Positions 11,672 to 20,196 of a stretch of 64,000 nt of DNA are shown piece by piece (within the stretch, counting starts at the first letter, position 1; each line of letters begins with the position of its first letter). Location of the stretch: NCBI RefSeq assembly GCF_039851965.1, contig NZ_CP156674.1:1922001-1986000 (forward strand), written 5' to 3'. Position numbers and translations under genes: made by a program. Origin of the DNA: Pseudalkalibacillus hwajinpoensis (lineage in GTDB: Bacteria; Bacillota; Bacilli; Bacillales; Guptibacillaceae). Under the pieces are notes generated by a model. That model searched no databases. It was not told where the DNA came from and was given only the letters and a program-made list of their open reading frames with translations.

Positions 11672-11744
11672 TCCTTCGTAGTCAGGCTATTTACGGTAGC
11701 CTGGTAGAGACTTTCGGGCCTTATTCCCGATGTTATACGATGGA
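11672..11744 (-). ncRNA. Purine riboswitch, guanine class, of pbuG
   Basis: Minus-strand aptamer with P1 arms TCCATCGTA and TACGAAGGA (one mismatch), the conserved junction strings CGTATAA, GTCTCTACC and CCGTAAAT, and closing GACTACG. The base equivalent to position 74 is C, which pairs with guanine or hypoxanthine; adenine riboswitches have U there. Ligand binding should favour the downstream terminator. Confidence 0.95.
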
Positions 11745-11768
11745 TGGTCGTTCGTTTTTTACTTTTGT

Positions 11769-11797
11769 AGTGTATCAACTAATTCACCCTCAGTCAA
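11769..11797 (-). promoter_or_regulatory. SigA promoter of the pbuG leader
   Basis: TTGACT (11797-11792), 17-base spacer, TACACT (11774-11769), about 25 bases upstream of the aptamer. It gives pbuG a transcript independent of guaA. Confidence 0.8.
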
Positions 11798-11844
11798 TAC
11801 TGAACACGAACATTATCTATAAAATGAAACAACTTCGTTCGGAT

Positions 11845-13383
11845 TTATTCCCACTCAATTGTTGCAGGTGGCTTGGACGTGATGTCGTACACGACGCGGT
11901 TAACATGATCTACCTCATTTACAATTCGCGTTGAGATGATTTCGAGGATCTCGAATGGAATACGCGCCCAGTCGGATGTCATCCCATCAATCGACGTTAC
12001 AGCACGAACACCGATTGTATAGTCATATGTTCTCGCATCACCCATAACTCCTACGCTACGGAAATCAGGAAGTGCAGTGAAGTACTGCCAAATTTCACGA
12101 TCAAGTCCTGCTTTTTTAATTTCTTCTCGCAGGATCGCATCGGATTCACGAACAACCTTTAACTTCTCTTCCGTCACTTCCCCAATCACACGGATTCCAA
12201 GACCCGGTCCTGGGAAAGGCTGTCTCCACACAATTTCGTCAGGAAGACCAAGCTCTGTACCAACTATTCGAACTTCATCTTTGAAAAGCATATTTAATGG
12301 TTCGATCAAATCAAGCTTCATGTCTTCAGGAAGTCCGCCTACGTTGTGATGGGACTTAATCGTTTGAGCTGTTGCTGTTCCACTTTCAACGATATCTGTA
12401 TAAAGCGTTCCCTGAGCAAGGAAGGACATGTCTTCAAGCTTTTCTGATTCTTCTTCAAACACGTAGATGAATTCGTTCCCGATGATTTTACGCTTCTTCT
12501 CTGGATCTGTAACGCCTTTTAGCTTTGTCAGGAAGCGATCTGCCGCATCAATTTTGATCAGGTTCATTTCGAACCCATCACCAAATGTCTTCATAACACT
12601 ATCCGCTTCATCTTTACGAAGAAGACCGTGATCAACAAACATACATGTTAACTGGTCACCAATTGCTCGATGAATCAGGGCTGCAACAACAGAAGAGTCA
12701 ACACCTCCGCTTAGTGCACAGAGAACTTTCTTATTTCCTACAGCTTCACGGATTGTATCAATTTGCTCATCAATGAAGTTTTCCATTGACCAGTTTCCTT
12801 CACATTCACACACTTTATAGACAAAGTTCTTCAACAGTTCGTTTCCGTGCTCAGTATGACGAACTTCCGGGTGGAACTGAACACCATAAAGGTGACGGGA
12901 AGAGTCACTCATTGCAGCAACTGGGCAAGATGGGTTAGTAGCAGCTACCTCAAATCCTTCTGGTGGAGCCGTTACAAGATCTCCGTGACTCATCCATACG
13001 GACTGCTCTTCTGGCAGGCCTTCATAAAGAGGAGATTGATGTACGACTTTAAGCAAGGCTTTACCGTATTCACGGTGCTTTGCGGCTTCCACTCCCCCAC
13101 CAAAATGATGCGTCATAAGCTGCATACCGTAGCAAATGCCAAGAACGGGAATGCCAAGTTCAAAAATTTCTTCGTCACAGCGTGGGGCATCTTCGCCGTA
13201 CACGCTGTTCGGTCCACCTGAGAAAATAATTCCTTTAGGGTTAATCTTTTTAACTTCTTCTGCTGTAATGGTGTTCGGATGCAATTCACTAAATACACCC
13301 AGGTCACGAATACGTCTTGCGATTAGCTGATTGTACTGCCCACCAAAGTCGAGGACAATAATGGATTCCTGTTCTTCTAACAT
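11845..13383 (-). CDS. guaA: GMP synthase (glutamine-hydrolysing)
   Basis: Converts XMP to GMP using ATP and glutamine, the last step of guanine nucleotide synthesis. 512 residues, full length. The class I amidotransferase domain has the nucleophile in LGICYGMQL and the His/Glu pair in GVQFHPEV. The ATP-pyrophosphatase domain has the P-loop ALSGGVDSSV near residue 226. The C-terminal dimerisation domain ends IEWE. A guanine riboswitch precedes the gene, linking synthesis and uptake (pbuG) to the same ligand. Confidence 0.98.
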   Translation of the reverse strand: MLEEQESIIVLDFGGQYNQLIARRIRDLGVFSELHPNTITAEEVKKINPKGIIFSGGPNSVYGEDAPRCDEEIFELGIPVLGICYGMQLMTHHFGGGVEAAKHREYGKALLKVVHQSPLYEGLPEEQSVWMSHGDLVTAPPEGFEVAATNPSCPVAAMSDSSRHLYGVQFHPEVRHTEHGNELLKNFVYKVCECEGNWSMENFIDEQIDTIREAVGNKKVLCALSGGVDSSVVAALIHRAIGDQLTCMFVDHGLLRKDEADSVMKTFGDGFEMNLIKIDAADRFLTKLKGVTDPEKKRKIIGNEFIYVFEEESEKLEDMSFLAQGTLYTDIVESGTATAQTIKSHHNVGGLPEDMKLDLIEPLNMLFKDEVRIVGTELGLPDEIVWRQPFPGPGLGIRVIGEVTEEKLKVVRESDAILREEIKKAGLDREIWQYFTALPDFRSVGVMGDARTYDYTIGVRAVTSIDGMTSDWARIPFEILEIISTRIVNEVDHVNRVVYDITSKPPATIEWE

Positions 13384-13493
13384 CTAATTCCCTCACTTCT
13401 ATTTAGTCTCTGCTAGTATTTCCTTAAATCGGTTCGAAACACTGATTCCTGCATCATATCAGCTTTTCTGGTGCTTTCACCCCAATAAAAATA

Positions 13494-13543
13494 TAAAAAA
13501 AGCCAGAACTCTGCCATGGTACAAAGGCAGAATCCTGGTTTTT
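13494..13543 (-). terminator. Riboswitch-controlled terminator in the guaA leader
   Basis: Minus-strand hairpin AACCAGGATTCTGCC...GGCAGAGTTCTGGC followed by TTTTTTT, lying between the aptamer and the guaA start. Confidence 0.88.
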
Positions 13544-13557
13544 ACTAGGAGTATCTG

Positions 13558-13628
13558 CCTTCATAGTCAGATCATTTACGGTGATCCGGTAGAGACTTCT
13601 GGGCCTTATTCCCAGGGATATACGAAGG
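13558..13628 (-). ncRNA. Purine riboswitch, guanine class, of guaA
   Basis: P1 arms CCTTCGTA and TATGAAGG pair over eight positions (one G-U). Conserved strings CTCTACCGG and CCGTAAAT are present and the closing GACTATG has C at the specificity position, so guanine is the expected ligand. It lies 15 bases upstream of a strong terminator. Confidence 0.95.
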
Positions 13629-13660
13629 TTACATCTTACTCTCGATTAAACTATGGATTC

Positions 13661-13689
13661 ATTCTATCAACCGTCTATACAGCGGTCAA
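13661..13689 (-). promoter_or_regulatory. SigA promoter of guaA
   Basis: TTGACC (13689-13684), 17-base spacer, TAGAAT (13666-13661), 33 bases upstream of the aptamer. The -35 element overlaps the last codons of yebA. Confidence 0.8.
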
Positions 13690-15866
13690 GATTCCATCTT
13701 TTTGATTAAATTTTCCCACAATTCCCTCATTTCATGCCATGAGGTATCGCTTGTTTTTCCTCGATAGTAATTTTCCTCATAGCTCCTCGTTAAGACCTTC
13801 ATATCCTGCGTCTGAAGCTCTCGATCGACTTGCACCGCATATTCCCTGAGCGTCTGATCATTTCCACGTTTTATCCCGTGAAGTTCTAGAAGCCAGAGGA
13901 GACGGAAATAAGCTTCAGAAAGAGCCCTTCCATCGTCACGCTTTCTATAGCGGGATATAACAATACGCTTTAGCCACTTCTTATAATTTATAAACACAAG
14001 ATAAGCGAGAGCCATCAGTAAGAGAACAAGTCCAATTGTATGCCAGATCGTCCACTCAAAAGAGAAGGATGATGATCCAGACGAGGATGCCTGCTGGTCA
14101 ATCGCCTGCTCAGGCTGCTGAGCCTGTTCTTCTTCAGGCTGAACCGGGTCGGGTGTTTCTGTATTTGAGGCTTCATTGGCATTGTAATCATTCACAAAAT
14201 CAGCTTGACCTGAAAATCCTCTCGTTGGTTCGAATGGCACCCAGCCAATTCCAGGAAAATAAGCTTCCACCCATGAGTGGGCATTGTTGTTTGTAATTTC
14301 ATACTCACGATAGTCTCCAGCCGCCTCGACGAACTCACCTTCCGTAAATCCTTTCACCCAGCGTGCCGGAATCCCCAGACTTCTAAGGAGTACCGTCATG
14401 GAACTAGAATAGTTATCACAATACCCTAGCTTACTTTCAAATAAAAACTGATCAACATAATCCTCATTTTCACCAGGTACCTCTACATCCATTGTTTCAT
14501 AAACGAATCCATTTCCAACGAAGTAATTCTCAATAGCTCGCGCTTTATCGTAAGGATTGGTTTCATCCCCTGTAATTTCTTCAGCAAGAGCGCCAACTCT
14601 TTCTGGTAGGGTTTCTGGCAATTGAAGATATCTTTCTTGTATCTGATTCGGATACTCGACCGGCGCGTCTCTTAATAGCTTTTCTGAGAAAGTAGGAGAT
14701 TCATAAGCAAGGTCATAGTTATCAAGCACCAGAGGTTCACCGAGATTTTGTGTAAACACTTTCCCAGTAAGCGGATTTACTAGAAATTCAACATCTTCCC
14801 CTGTCTGTATATCAGTTACCTGACCGGGGTGAATAAGGAAATCGAAGTTCTCATTTCCACTCATGCTAATTTTTGTATCAAGCGCTTCGACTTCAACACT
14901 GTCTTCGAATAAGATTTCCGTACGACCTTCAAAAGGACTTCGATCATTGGATGACGCCTCCCAGCCTTTTCCGGTATACACGTCTTTCGTTTCAACGCGC
15001 CAGTAGCCTCGATCTTTAATTTCAGCTGTAAAAACTGGCGTGTCATCCATCACAAATGGACCACCAAGACGCGAGTCATCCTCACCATAGCCAATTTTGC
15101 TTATCCCGTTTCCATTCCCAGCTCCATCACCGTCACCAGTTGTCTTTTTTAAAAAAGGGACAGGGTCTGGCCACTGCGGCTCAGCCTTTGGTGCAATGTA
15201 GCCAAATAGTGATGAAAACGCAATGATAATAACGAGAGGCATCAGCCAGTATACAGGGAAACGTCCTTTTGAAAACGTAACGCCCTCCTGCTCCTGAATT
15301 CGAAGGATTTGCAATAAACCAAGCAAGATAAAACCAATCACAACGATACGAATAATTGCATTGTCGGCATTGTAGACGGTAAATGTATCAATAACTGAAA
15401 TGTAGACAATTGTAACGAGAAGAAATAAAAAGATTCTTCTTGTTTGAATGAGCCAGTATTGCATTAAATAACTAATGAGCCATAAGAGAATGAAAAACAG
15501 AAGCGTTCGGAAAACGTTTGAAAGTCCTTCCCAATTTGTATCAAATAGGTATCCCACATTCTGAGAGACATCTGAGATAAAATATTCAAACCAGAGAAAA
15601 TCAAAGAATGGTCCCGGAAAAAACATGGCGTGTAGGGCATATATTAACAAAGCTGCTTTAATTGGAAACGATAACCAGAACGGCAATTGGAAATATGAAA
15701 GGAGAAACACAAACGCTGTAAACAAAATAAAAATTTCTGTCTGTCCTGTATCGGTTAAAACAGTGAGTGGTCTTAACCACTCCCAGAATAATAGAAAACC
15801 AAGACCATAAAGGAGCAGGGAGAACAGCCAGTCTGTTTTTTCATTAACTTGTTGCACGCTTCCCAC
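13686..15866 (-). CDS. yebA: Membrane transglutaminase-like protein (DUF3488/TgpA-like)
   Basis: 726-residue membrane protein. Roughly the first 220 residues hold about seven hydrophobic segments. An extracytoplasmic region follows with a transglutaminase core at about 470-560: Cys in LGYCDNYSSS, the strand LGIPARWVKGF, His in NNAHSWVEAYF, and the acidic third residue in PFEPTRGF. A further membrane segment near 630 precedes a cytoplasmic C-terminus. It overlaps yeaD and is the last gene of yeaC-yeaD-yebA. Substrate unknown. The GTG at 15866 is used; a second GTG at 15857 is equally possible. Confidence 0.88.
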   Translation of the reverse strand: MGSVQQVNEKTDWLFSLLLYGLGFLLFWEWLRPLTVLTDTGQTEIFILFTAFVFLLSYFQLPFWLSFPIKAALLIYALHAMFFPGPFFDFLWFEYFISDVSQNVGYLFDTNWEGLSNVFRTLLFFILLWLISYLMQYWLIQTRRIFLFLLVTIVYISVIDTFTVYNADNAIIRIVVIGFILLGLLQILRIQEQEGVTFSKGRFPVYWLMPLVIIIAFSSLFGYIAPKAEPQWPDPVPFLKKTTGDGDGAGNGNGISKIGYGEDDSRLGGPFVMDDTPVFTAEIKDRGYWRVETKDVYTGKGWEASSNDRSPFEGRTEILFEDSVEVEALDTKISMSGNENFDFLIHPGQVTDIQTGEDVEFLVNPLTGKVFTQNLGEPLVLDNYDLAYESPTFSEKLLRDAPVEYPNQIQERYLQLPETLPERVGALAEEITGDETNPYDKARAIENYFVGNGFVYETMDVEVPGENEDYVDQFLFESKLGYCDNYSSSMTVLLRSLGIPARWVKGFTEGEFVEAAGDYREYEITNNNAHSWVEAYFPGIGWVPFEPTRGFSGQADFVNDYNANEASNTETPDPVQPEEEQAQQPEQAIDQQASSSGSSSFSFEWTIWHTIGLVLLLMALAYLVFINYKKWLKRIVISRYRKRDDGRALSEAYFRLLWLLELHGIKRGNDQTLREYAVQVDRELQTQDMKVLTRSYEENYYRGKTSDTSWHEMRELWENLIKKMES

Positions 15867-17094
15867 CTGCCTTTATCTCATCATTAAATACGTCCCCTGC
15901 TATCGCATGAGCTTTCACACCATATTGGGTAAGCTTATTCAATTCCGCCTGATCTTCTAACGTTAAATGTTCGGTTACATAGAAAAATTCAACATGCACC
16001 TTTCGTGACACGAGCTCTTTGAGTGTCGACGTAAATCCACTTTCGAGCGACGCACTAATCATGAACACACCTGTCCCAGCAGGAAAATGATGGGCTTCTT
16101 TTTTTACAATCGTATCGAATCGCGCGCTGCTGTCTGCTTCTATCCGCGCAAGATGATGAAAAATTCTGCGACGCTGTGCCTTGCCACCGTTTATAGTCAA
16201 AACAGAATGATCTTTTCCAGAAGAGACAAGACCGATCATAGCGTTTTGCCTTAAGGCCGAATTGGTTACTGAAGCAACCAGACGTACTGCCTTCTCAAAT
16301 AAAGGAGATCCTTCTTGCCCATAGTGAGCAGTCTCGCGATCGAGAAAAACCATAAAATCCTGGCTGATTTGCTGTTCAAACTGTTTCGTTAATAGCTTCG
16401 AACCTTTTGCTGTTGCTTTCCAATCAATCCAGGATAGCTTGTCACCCGGTACATAATCCCTGATACTAACAGCTGTCGAATAATCCAGATCTGCTTTTCT
16501 TGGCGAAGGTCTCGTACCTGAAAGCTGCTGGTTGTAAGGTGACCAAGAAATCTCCTGATAAGCCGGTAGAACGAAAATTGCTTGAGCCGACTCGATGGCT
16601 TCCTCATGCTGAACAAATCCAAACATATCCCCTGTTTTACAGCGCAACTTCTTAAAATGATACTCTCCTCGTGGAATCGATTTAATCGAATAGCTGAAAG
16701 ATAATTCTCTTCGAAACATGGGAAGCAGAAGAGCAAGCGAGCGCTTTTGATAACGGGAGGATGACTCTCTCGCAAAAGGTATAAGCCGTTCAGGAAGAAC
16801 GTCTTCTACAACTAAATAGAAGAGTGGAAAACGATTGTTACGCTCAACATGAATCGTTACCATCAATTCCTGTCCATCAGTTAGTTCAGTATGACTTAAT
16901 GTTCGTTTCATCTTCAAACCATTGAGAGGATAAAATATCAGAAGAAGCGAATACAACGCGAATGGTAAAAAGCTATAGAACAGGAACCAGCTAACGAATC
17001 CTCCCTGGAACATTGCATATGAGAATGTAGTTAGAAAAAGAAGTGCTAAAAAGAGGGATTTTAACACTCGATTGTTCGCAAGCCTGTCCCTCAT
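15844..17094 (-). CDS. yeaD: DUF58 domain protein
   Basis: 416 residues with two hydrophobic segments in the first 65 residues and the DUF58 signature YVPGDKLSWIDWKATAKGSKL near residue 220, which leads into a von Willebrand factor A-like fold. DUF58 proteins are regularly encoded between a MoxR ATPase and a transglutaminase, as here, and are thought to act with them at the membrane. The ATG at 17094 overlaps the yeaC stop as ATGA, showing tight coupling. Confidence 0.9.
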   Translation of the reverse strand: MRDRLANNRVLKSLFLALLFLTTFSYAMFQGGFVSWFLFYSFLPFALYSLLLIFYPLNGLKMKRTLSHTELTDGQELMVTIHVERNNRFPLFYLVVEDVLPERLIPFARESSSRYQKRSLALLLPMFRRELSFSYSIKSIPRGEYHFKKLRCKTGDMFGFVQHEEAIESAQAIFVLPAYQEISWSPYNQQLSGTRPSPRKADLDYSTAVSIRDYVPGDKLSWIDWKATAKGSKLLTKQFEQQISQDFMVFLDRETAHYGQEGSPLFEKAVRLVASVTNSALRQNAMIGLVSSGKDHSVLTINGGKAQRRRIFHHLARIEADSSARFDTIVKKEAHHFPAGTGVFMISASLESGFTSTLKELVSRKVHVEFFYVTEHLTLEDQAELNKLTQYGVKAHAIAGDVFNDEIKAGGKRATS

Positions 17095-18065
17095 TTCACT
17101 TTCTCTTCCCTCTGAAGAGGTACCCTTACCCGATGAATAATCTCTTTAATAATCTCCTCAGGCTTCTGACCTTCAAAAGCCGCCTCAGATTTTAAAATGA
17201 TCCGGTGGGATAATACGTATGGAGCAAGGTATTTCACATCATCTGGCAATACATAGTCCCTGTTTCTCATAAATGCATACGCCTGACAGGCTTTCATCAA
17301 CGAAAGTGATCCACGTGGGCTTGCGCCAAGATAAATAGACGTATTGTTTCTTGTCCGACTAACAATATCAATAATGTATTGTTTAACAGACTCTTTAACG
17401 TATACCGCTTTTACCTGTTTTTGCATGTCTAATAAATCCTCAAGTTCAAGTGCAGTTCCAATCGAATCAATCGGATGCGCATGTTCGGTACGATTCAGTA
17501 CTTCTAGTTCCTCTTCAGGTGTAGGATACCCCATCCTTAGCTTTAGCAGAAAACGATCAAGCTGGGCTTCCGGGAGCGGGTATGTTCCTTCATACTCAAT
17601 CGGATTCTGCGTTGCCATTACAAAAAACGGTTGTGGAAGAACGTGCGTTTCTCCATCAACTGTTACGTTCCCCTCCTCCATACCTTCTAGAAGAGCTGAC
17701 TGAGTTTTCGGTGACGTTCGATTAATTTCATCTGCTAAAATAATGTTGCCGAGTAGCGGCCCTTTTCGAAATTCGAATTTCATCTCACTTTGATTAAAAA
17801 TGGAAACACCGGTTAAATCGGAAGGCAGTAAATCCGGGGTGAATTGAATACGATTAAACCGTGCCCCAACAGATTTAGCGAGGGCTCGAACCATCATTGT
17901 TTTACCAACTCCAGGAACATCCTCAAGTAGAACATGACTTCCAGCAAGCAGTGCCACAAGACTTAGTTCAGTAACATCCCTTTTACCAACCATCACCTGC
18001 TCGATATTTTCAATCACTTGTTTAACAGCTGGTTGGTACGTATCAAACTGGTAAGGTGAACTCAT
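17091..18065 (-). CDS. yeaC: MoxR-family AAA ATPase
   Basis: Chaperone-type AAA ATPase of 324 residues. Walker A is EDVPGVGKTMMVRA, Walker B is NIILADEINRTSPKTQSALLEG, and sensor 1 is MATQNPIEYEGTYPLPEAQLDRF. MoxR ATPases remodel or activate partner proteins, frequently those with VWA folds such as the adjacent DUF58 product. I choose the ATG at 18065 because GGAGG lies eight bases upstream; an in-frame TTG at 18080 contains that ribosome-binding site and is unlikely. Confidence 0.93.
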   Translation of the reverse strand: MSSPYQFDTYQPAVKQVIENIEQVMVGKRDVTELSLVALLAGSHVLLEDVPGVGKTMMVRALAKSVGARFNRIQFTPDLLPSDLTGVSIFNQSEMKFEFRKGPLLGNIILADEINRTSPKTQSALLEGMEEGNVTVDGETHVLPQPFFVMATQNPIEYEGTYPLPEAQLDRFLLKLRMGYPTPEEELEVLNRTEHAHPIDSIGTALELEDLLDMQKQVKAVYVKESVKQYIIDIVSRTRNNTSIYLGASPRGSLSLMKACQAYAFMRNRDYVLPDDVKYLAPYVLSHRIILKSEAAFEGQKPEEIIKEIIHRVRVPLQREEKVK

Positions 18066-18426
18066 AGCTGATTCCTCCAATATTCCTTAATCAAGGCAAT
18101 ATATATTTGAATATAGGTGTTTTATACTATCTTTATAGAAGTGGAATGTCTGAATACTCATAACCTTATTGTAACAAAAAAATGAAAGCAGACGTTAGTA
18201 AGAGTGTGGGTTTCCTTTATTCTCATTATTGCAATCAAAATGAGCCATCTAATTTAGATTAAATTTCCAATTCGTTTCAATCTAGTTAAATAAGGGAATG
18301 CGTCTAATAGATACTAACATCTAAAAAGAATTCTCAATCTTCAAACTTTTAAAATGAGGTGAGTACATACGAGATTCTACTGTCTCTCATTGGAATTTGT
18401 CACGATAATAAAAGGAGGATACACAA
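18066..18426. other. Divergent intergenic region, yeaC / fdhA
   Basis: AT-rich 361-base spacer between two divergent genes. It should hold promoters for both. AAAGGAGG at 18413-18420 is the ribosome-binding site of fdhA. I see no convincing operator, riboswitch or small gene. Confidence 0.5.
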
Positions 18427-19640
18427 ATGGCAGGTAATCGCGGTGTCGTTTATACTGGAGCTGGAAACGTAGAAGTCCAAGATATTCAATATCCGGATTT
18501 AGTCCTTCGCGAAGGTCCAGGTGTACCGAAAAGCAATGTCGGCCGTAAGTGTGAGCATGGCGTTATCTTAAAAAATATTGTGACGAATATTTGTGGCAGT
18601 GATCAACATATGGTGAGAGGTCGGACTACAGCTCCTTCCGGATTAGTACTCGGTCATGAAATCACAGGAGAAGTTATTGAAGTAGGACGAGATGTTGAAT
18701 TTATTAAAGAAGGTGATATCGTCTCCGTTCCCTTCAACGTGGCATGCGGTCGATGTAAAATGTGTAAGCGACAGGATACGCACATTTGTCAAAACGTGAA
18801 CCCGGAGCGCCCAGGCGCTGCGTACGGTTACGTTGACATGGGCGGATGGGTCGGCGGCCAATCTGAATATGTGATGGTTCCATCCGCTGATTTTCAATTG
18901 CTAGCGTTCCCCGATAAAGATAAAGCAATGGAAAAGATTCTGGATTTAACGATGTTATCTGATATCTTCCCAACGGGTTACCACGGCGCTGTCAGCGCAG
19001 GCGTTACAACAGGGTCGACAGTTTATGTTGCTGGGGCAGGGCCAGTTGGACTAGCCGCAGCGCACTCCGCACAATTACTCGGAGCTGCTGTTGTCATTGT
19101 TGGAGATTTAAAGGAAGAGCGTCTTGCACAGGCCAGAAGCTTTGGTTGTGAGACCATCAATTTAAAAGAACACCACGATCCTGGTGAACTGATTGAGCAA
19201 ATACTAGTGTCCCAGAAGTTGACTGTGCCATTGATGCCGTTGGCTTTGAAGCATATGGTCATGGAACGGATCACGAAGAACAACCTGCAATCGTGTTAAA
19301 TACAATGATGGACGTCGTTGAAGCTGGAGGAAAGATGGGAATTCCTGGACTATACGTAACGGAAGACCCCGGGGCATCTGATAAAGATGCGCAACAGGGA
19401 TCTCTTAAAGTAAGATTCGGACTTGGCTGGTCCAAAGCTCATCATTTCGTGACAGGTCAAACTCCAGTCATGCAATACCACCGTCAATTGATGATGGCGA
19501 TCATGAATGGAAAGGCAGATATCGCAAAGGCAGTTAATGCAACCGTTATCAGTCTTGATGAAGCACCTCAAGGATATAATGAGTTTGATAGTGGCGTATC
19601 GAAGAAGTTTGTTATTGATCCAAATGGTATGTTGAAGTGA
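18427..19640 (+). pseudogene. fdhA: Glutathione-independent formaldehyde dehydrogenase, frameshifted
   Basis: Zinc-dependent medium-chain alcohol dehydrogenase family. The first frame (18427-19299) has the catalytic zinc region NICGSDQHMVRGR and GHEITGEV, the structural-zinc cysteines in CGRCKMCKRQDTHIC, and the NAD motif GAGPVGLAAAHSAQLLG. At about 19207 one base is missing (CTAGTGTC where CTAGGTGTC is expected). Past that point the correct frame reads VPEVDCAIDAVGFEAYGHGT and runs to 19640. Restoring the base would give a normal protein of about 404 residues. It is a real recent pseudogene or a sequence error; AAAGGAGG precedes the start. Confidence 0.9.
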
Positions 19641-19655
19641 TAAGGTAATAATAGG

Positions 19656-19684
19656 GGCACCCCTGCCATTCAGGGTTGCCTTTT
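19656..19684 (+). terminator. Terminator after fdhA
   Basis: Stem GGCACCCCTG/CAGGGTTGCC with one mismatch, followed by TTTTCTCATTTTTT. Confidence 0.8.
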
Positions 19685-19725
19685 CTCATTTTTTGTTTTA
19701 CATATAATTACGGAAGGTGATGAAT

Positions 19726-20079
19726 GTGTCTATTATACTGAGACGAATTTACGAAGAAAACGATACCCTCGGAGGGCACCGCATACTAATTGACCGTATT
19801 TGGCCAAGGGGTATTTCTAAAGAAAATGCCAGGCTTGATGACTGGATGAAGGATATTGCCCCAAGTTCCTCATTAAGGAAATGGTTTAATCATGATCCTG
19901 CTAAATTCGAATCATTCAAGAAAGCGTATAGAAAAGAGATCAAAGAAAATGCTGAAGGGCAATTAAAACTTGAAGAATTAAAGAAAATAGCTACAAACAA
20001 TAGGCTTATTCTACTACTTGGCGCTAAAGATCAAGAATACAATCATGCGGTTGTCTTAAAGGAAATAATTGAGGAATAA
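19726..20079 (+). CDS. DUF488 family protein (YeaO-like)
   Basis: Small soluble protein of about 117 residues matching DUF488: the signature IDRIWPRGISKENARLDDWMKDIAPS near residue 22, then RKWFNHDPAKFESFKKAYRKE and LLLGAKDQEYNHAVVLKE. The biochemical role of the family is not established. I prefer the GTG at 19726, eight bases after AAGG; an upstream GTG/ATG pair at 19717/19720 overlaps the ribosome-binding site. It stands alone between fdhA and katE and has its own terminator. Confidence 0.85.
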   Translation: MSIILRRIYEENDTLGGHRILIDRIWPRGISKENARLDDWMKDIAPSSSLRKWFNHDPAKFESFKKAYRKEIKENAEGQLKLEELKKIATNNRLILLLGAKDQEYNHAVVLKEIIEE

Positions 20080-20088
20080 TTTAATTCT

Positions 20089-20132
20089 AATAAGCCATTG
20101 CTTTATTTATGGGGCAAAGGCTTATTAATTTT
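20089..20132 (+). terminator. Terminator after the DUF488 gene
   Basis: AATAAGCC ... GGCTTATT followed by AATTTTC, ten bases after the stop codon. Confidence 0.7.
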
Positions 20133-20152
20133 CTCTTCCGATCACTTGGATA

Positions 20153-20180
20153 TAAAAAAAGAGAGAGGCTAACCTCTCCC
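20153..20180 (-). terminator. Terminator of katE
   Basis: Minus-strand stem GAGAGG/CCTCTC around TTAG, followed by seven T residues, just after the katE stop. Confidence 0.85.
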
Positions 20181-20196
20181 CACATTTATATAAGAT

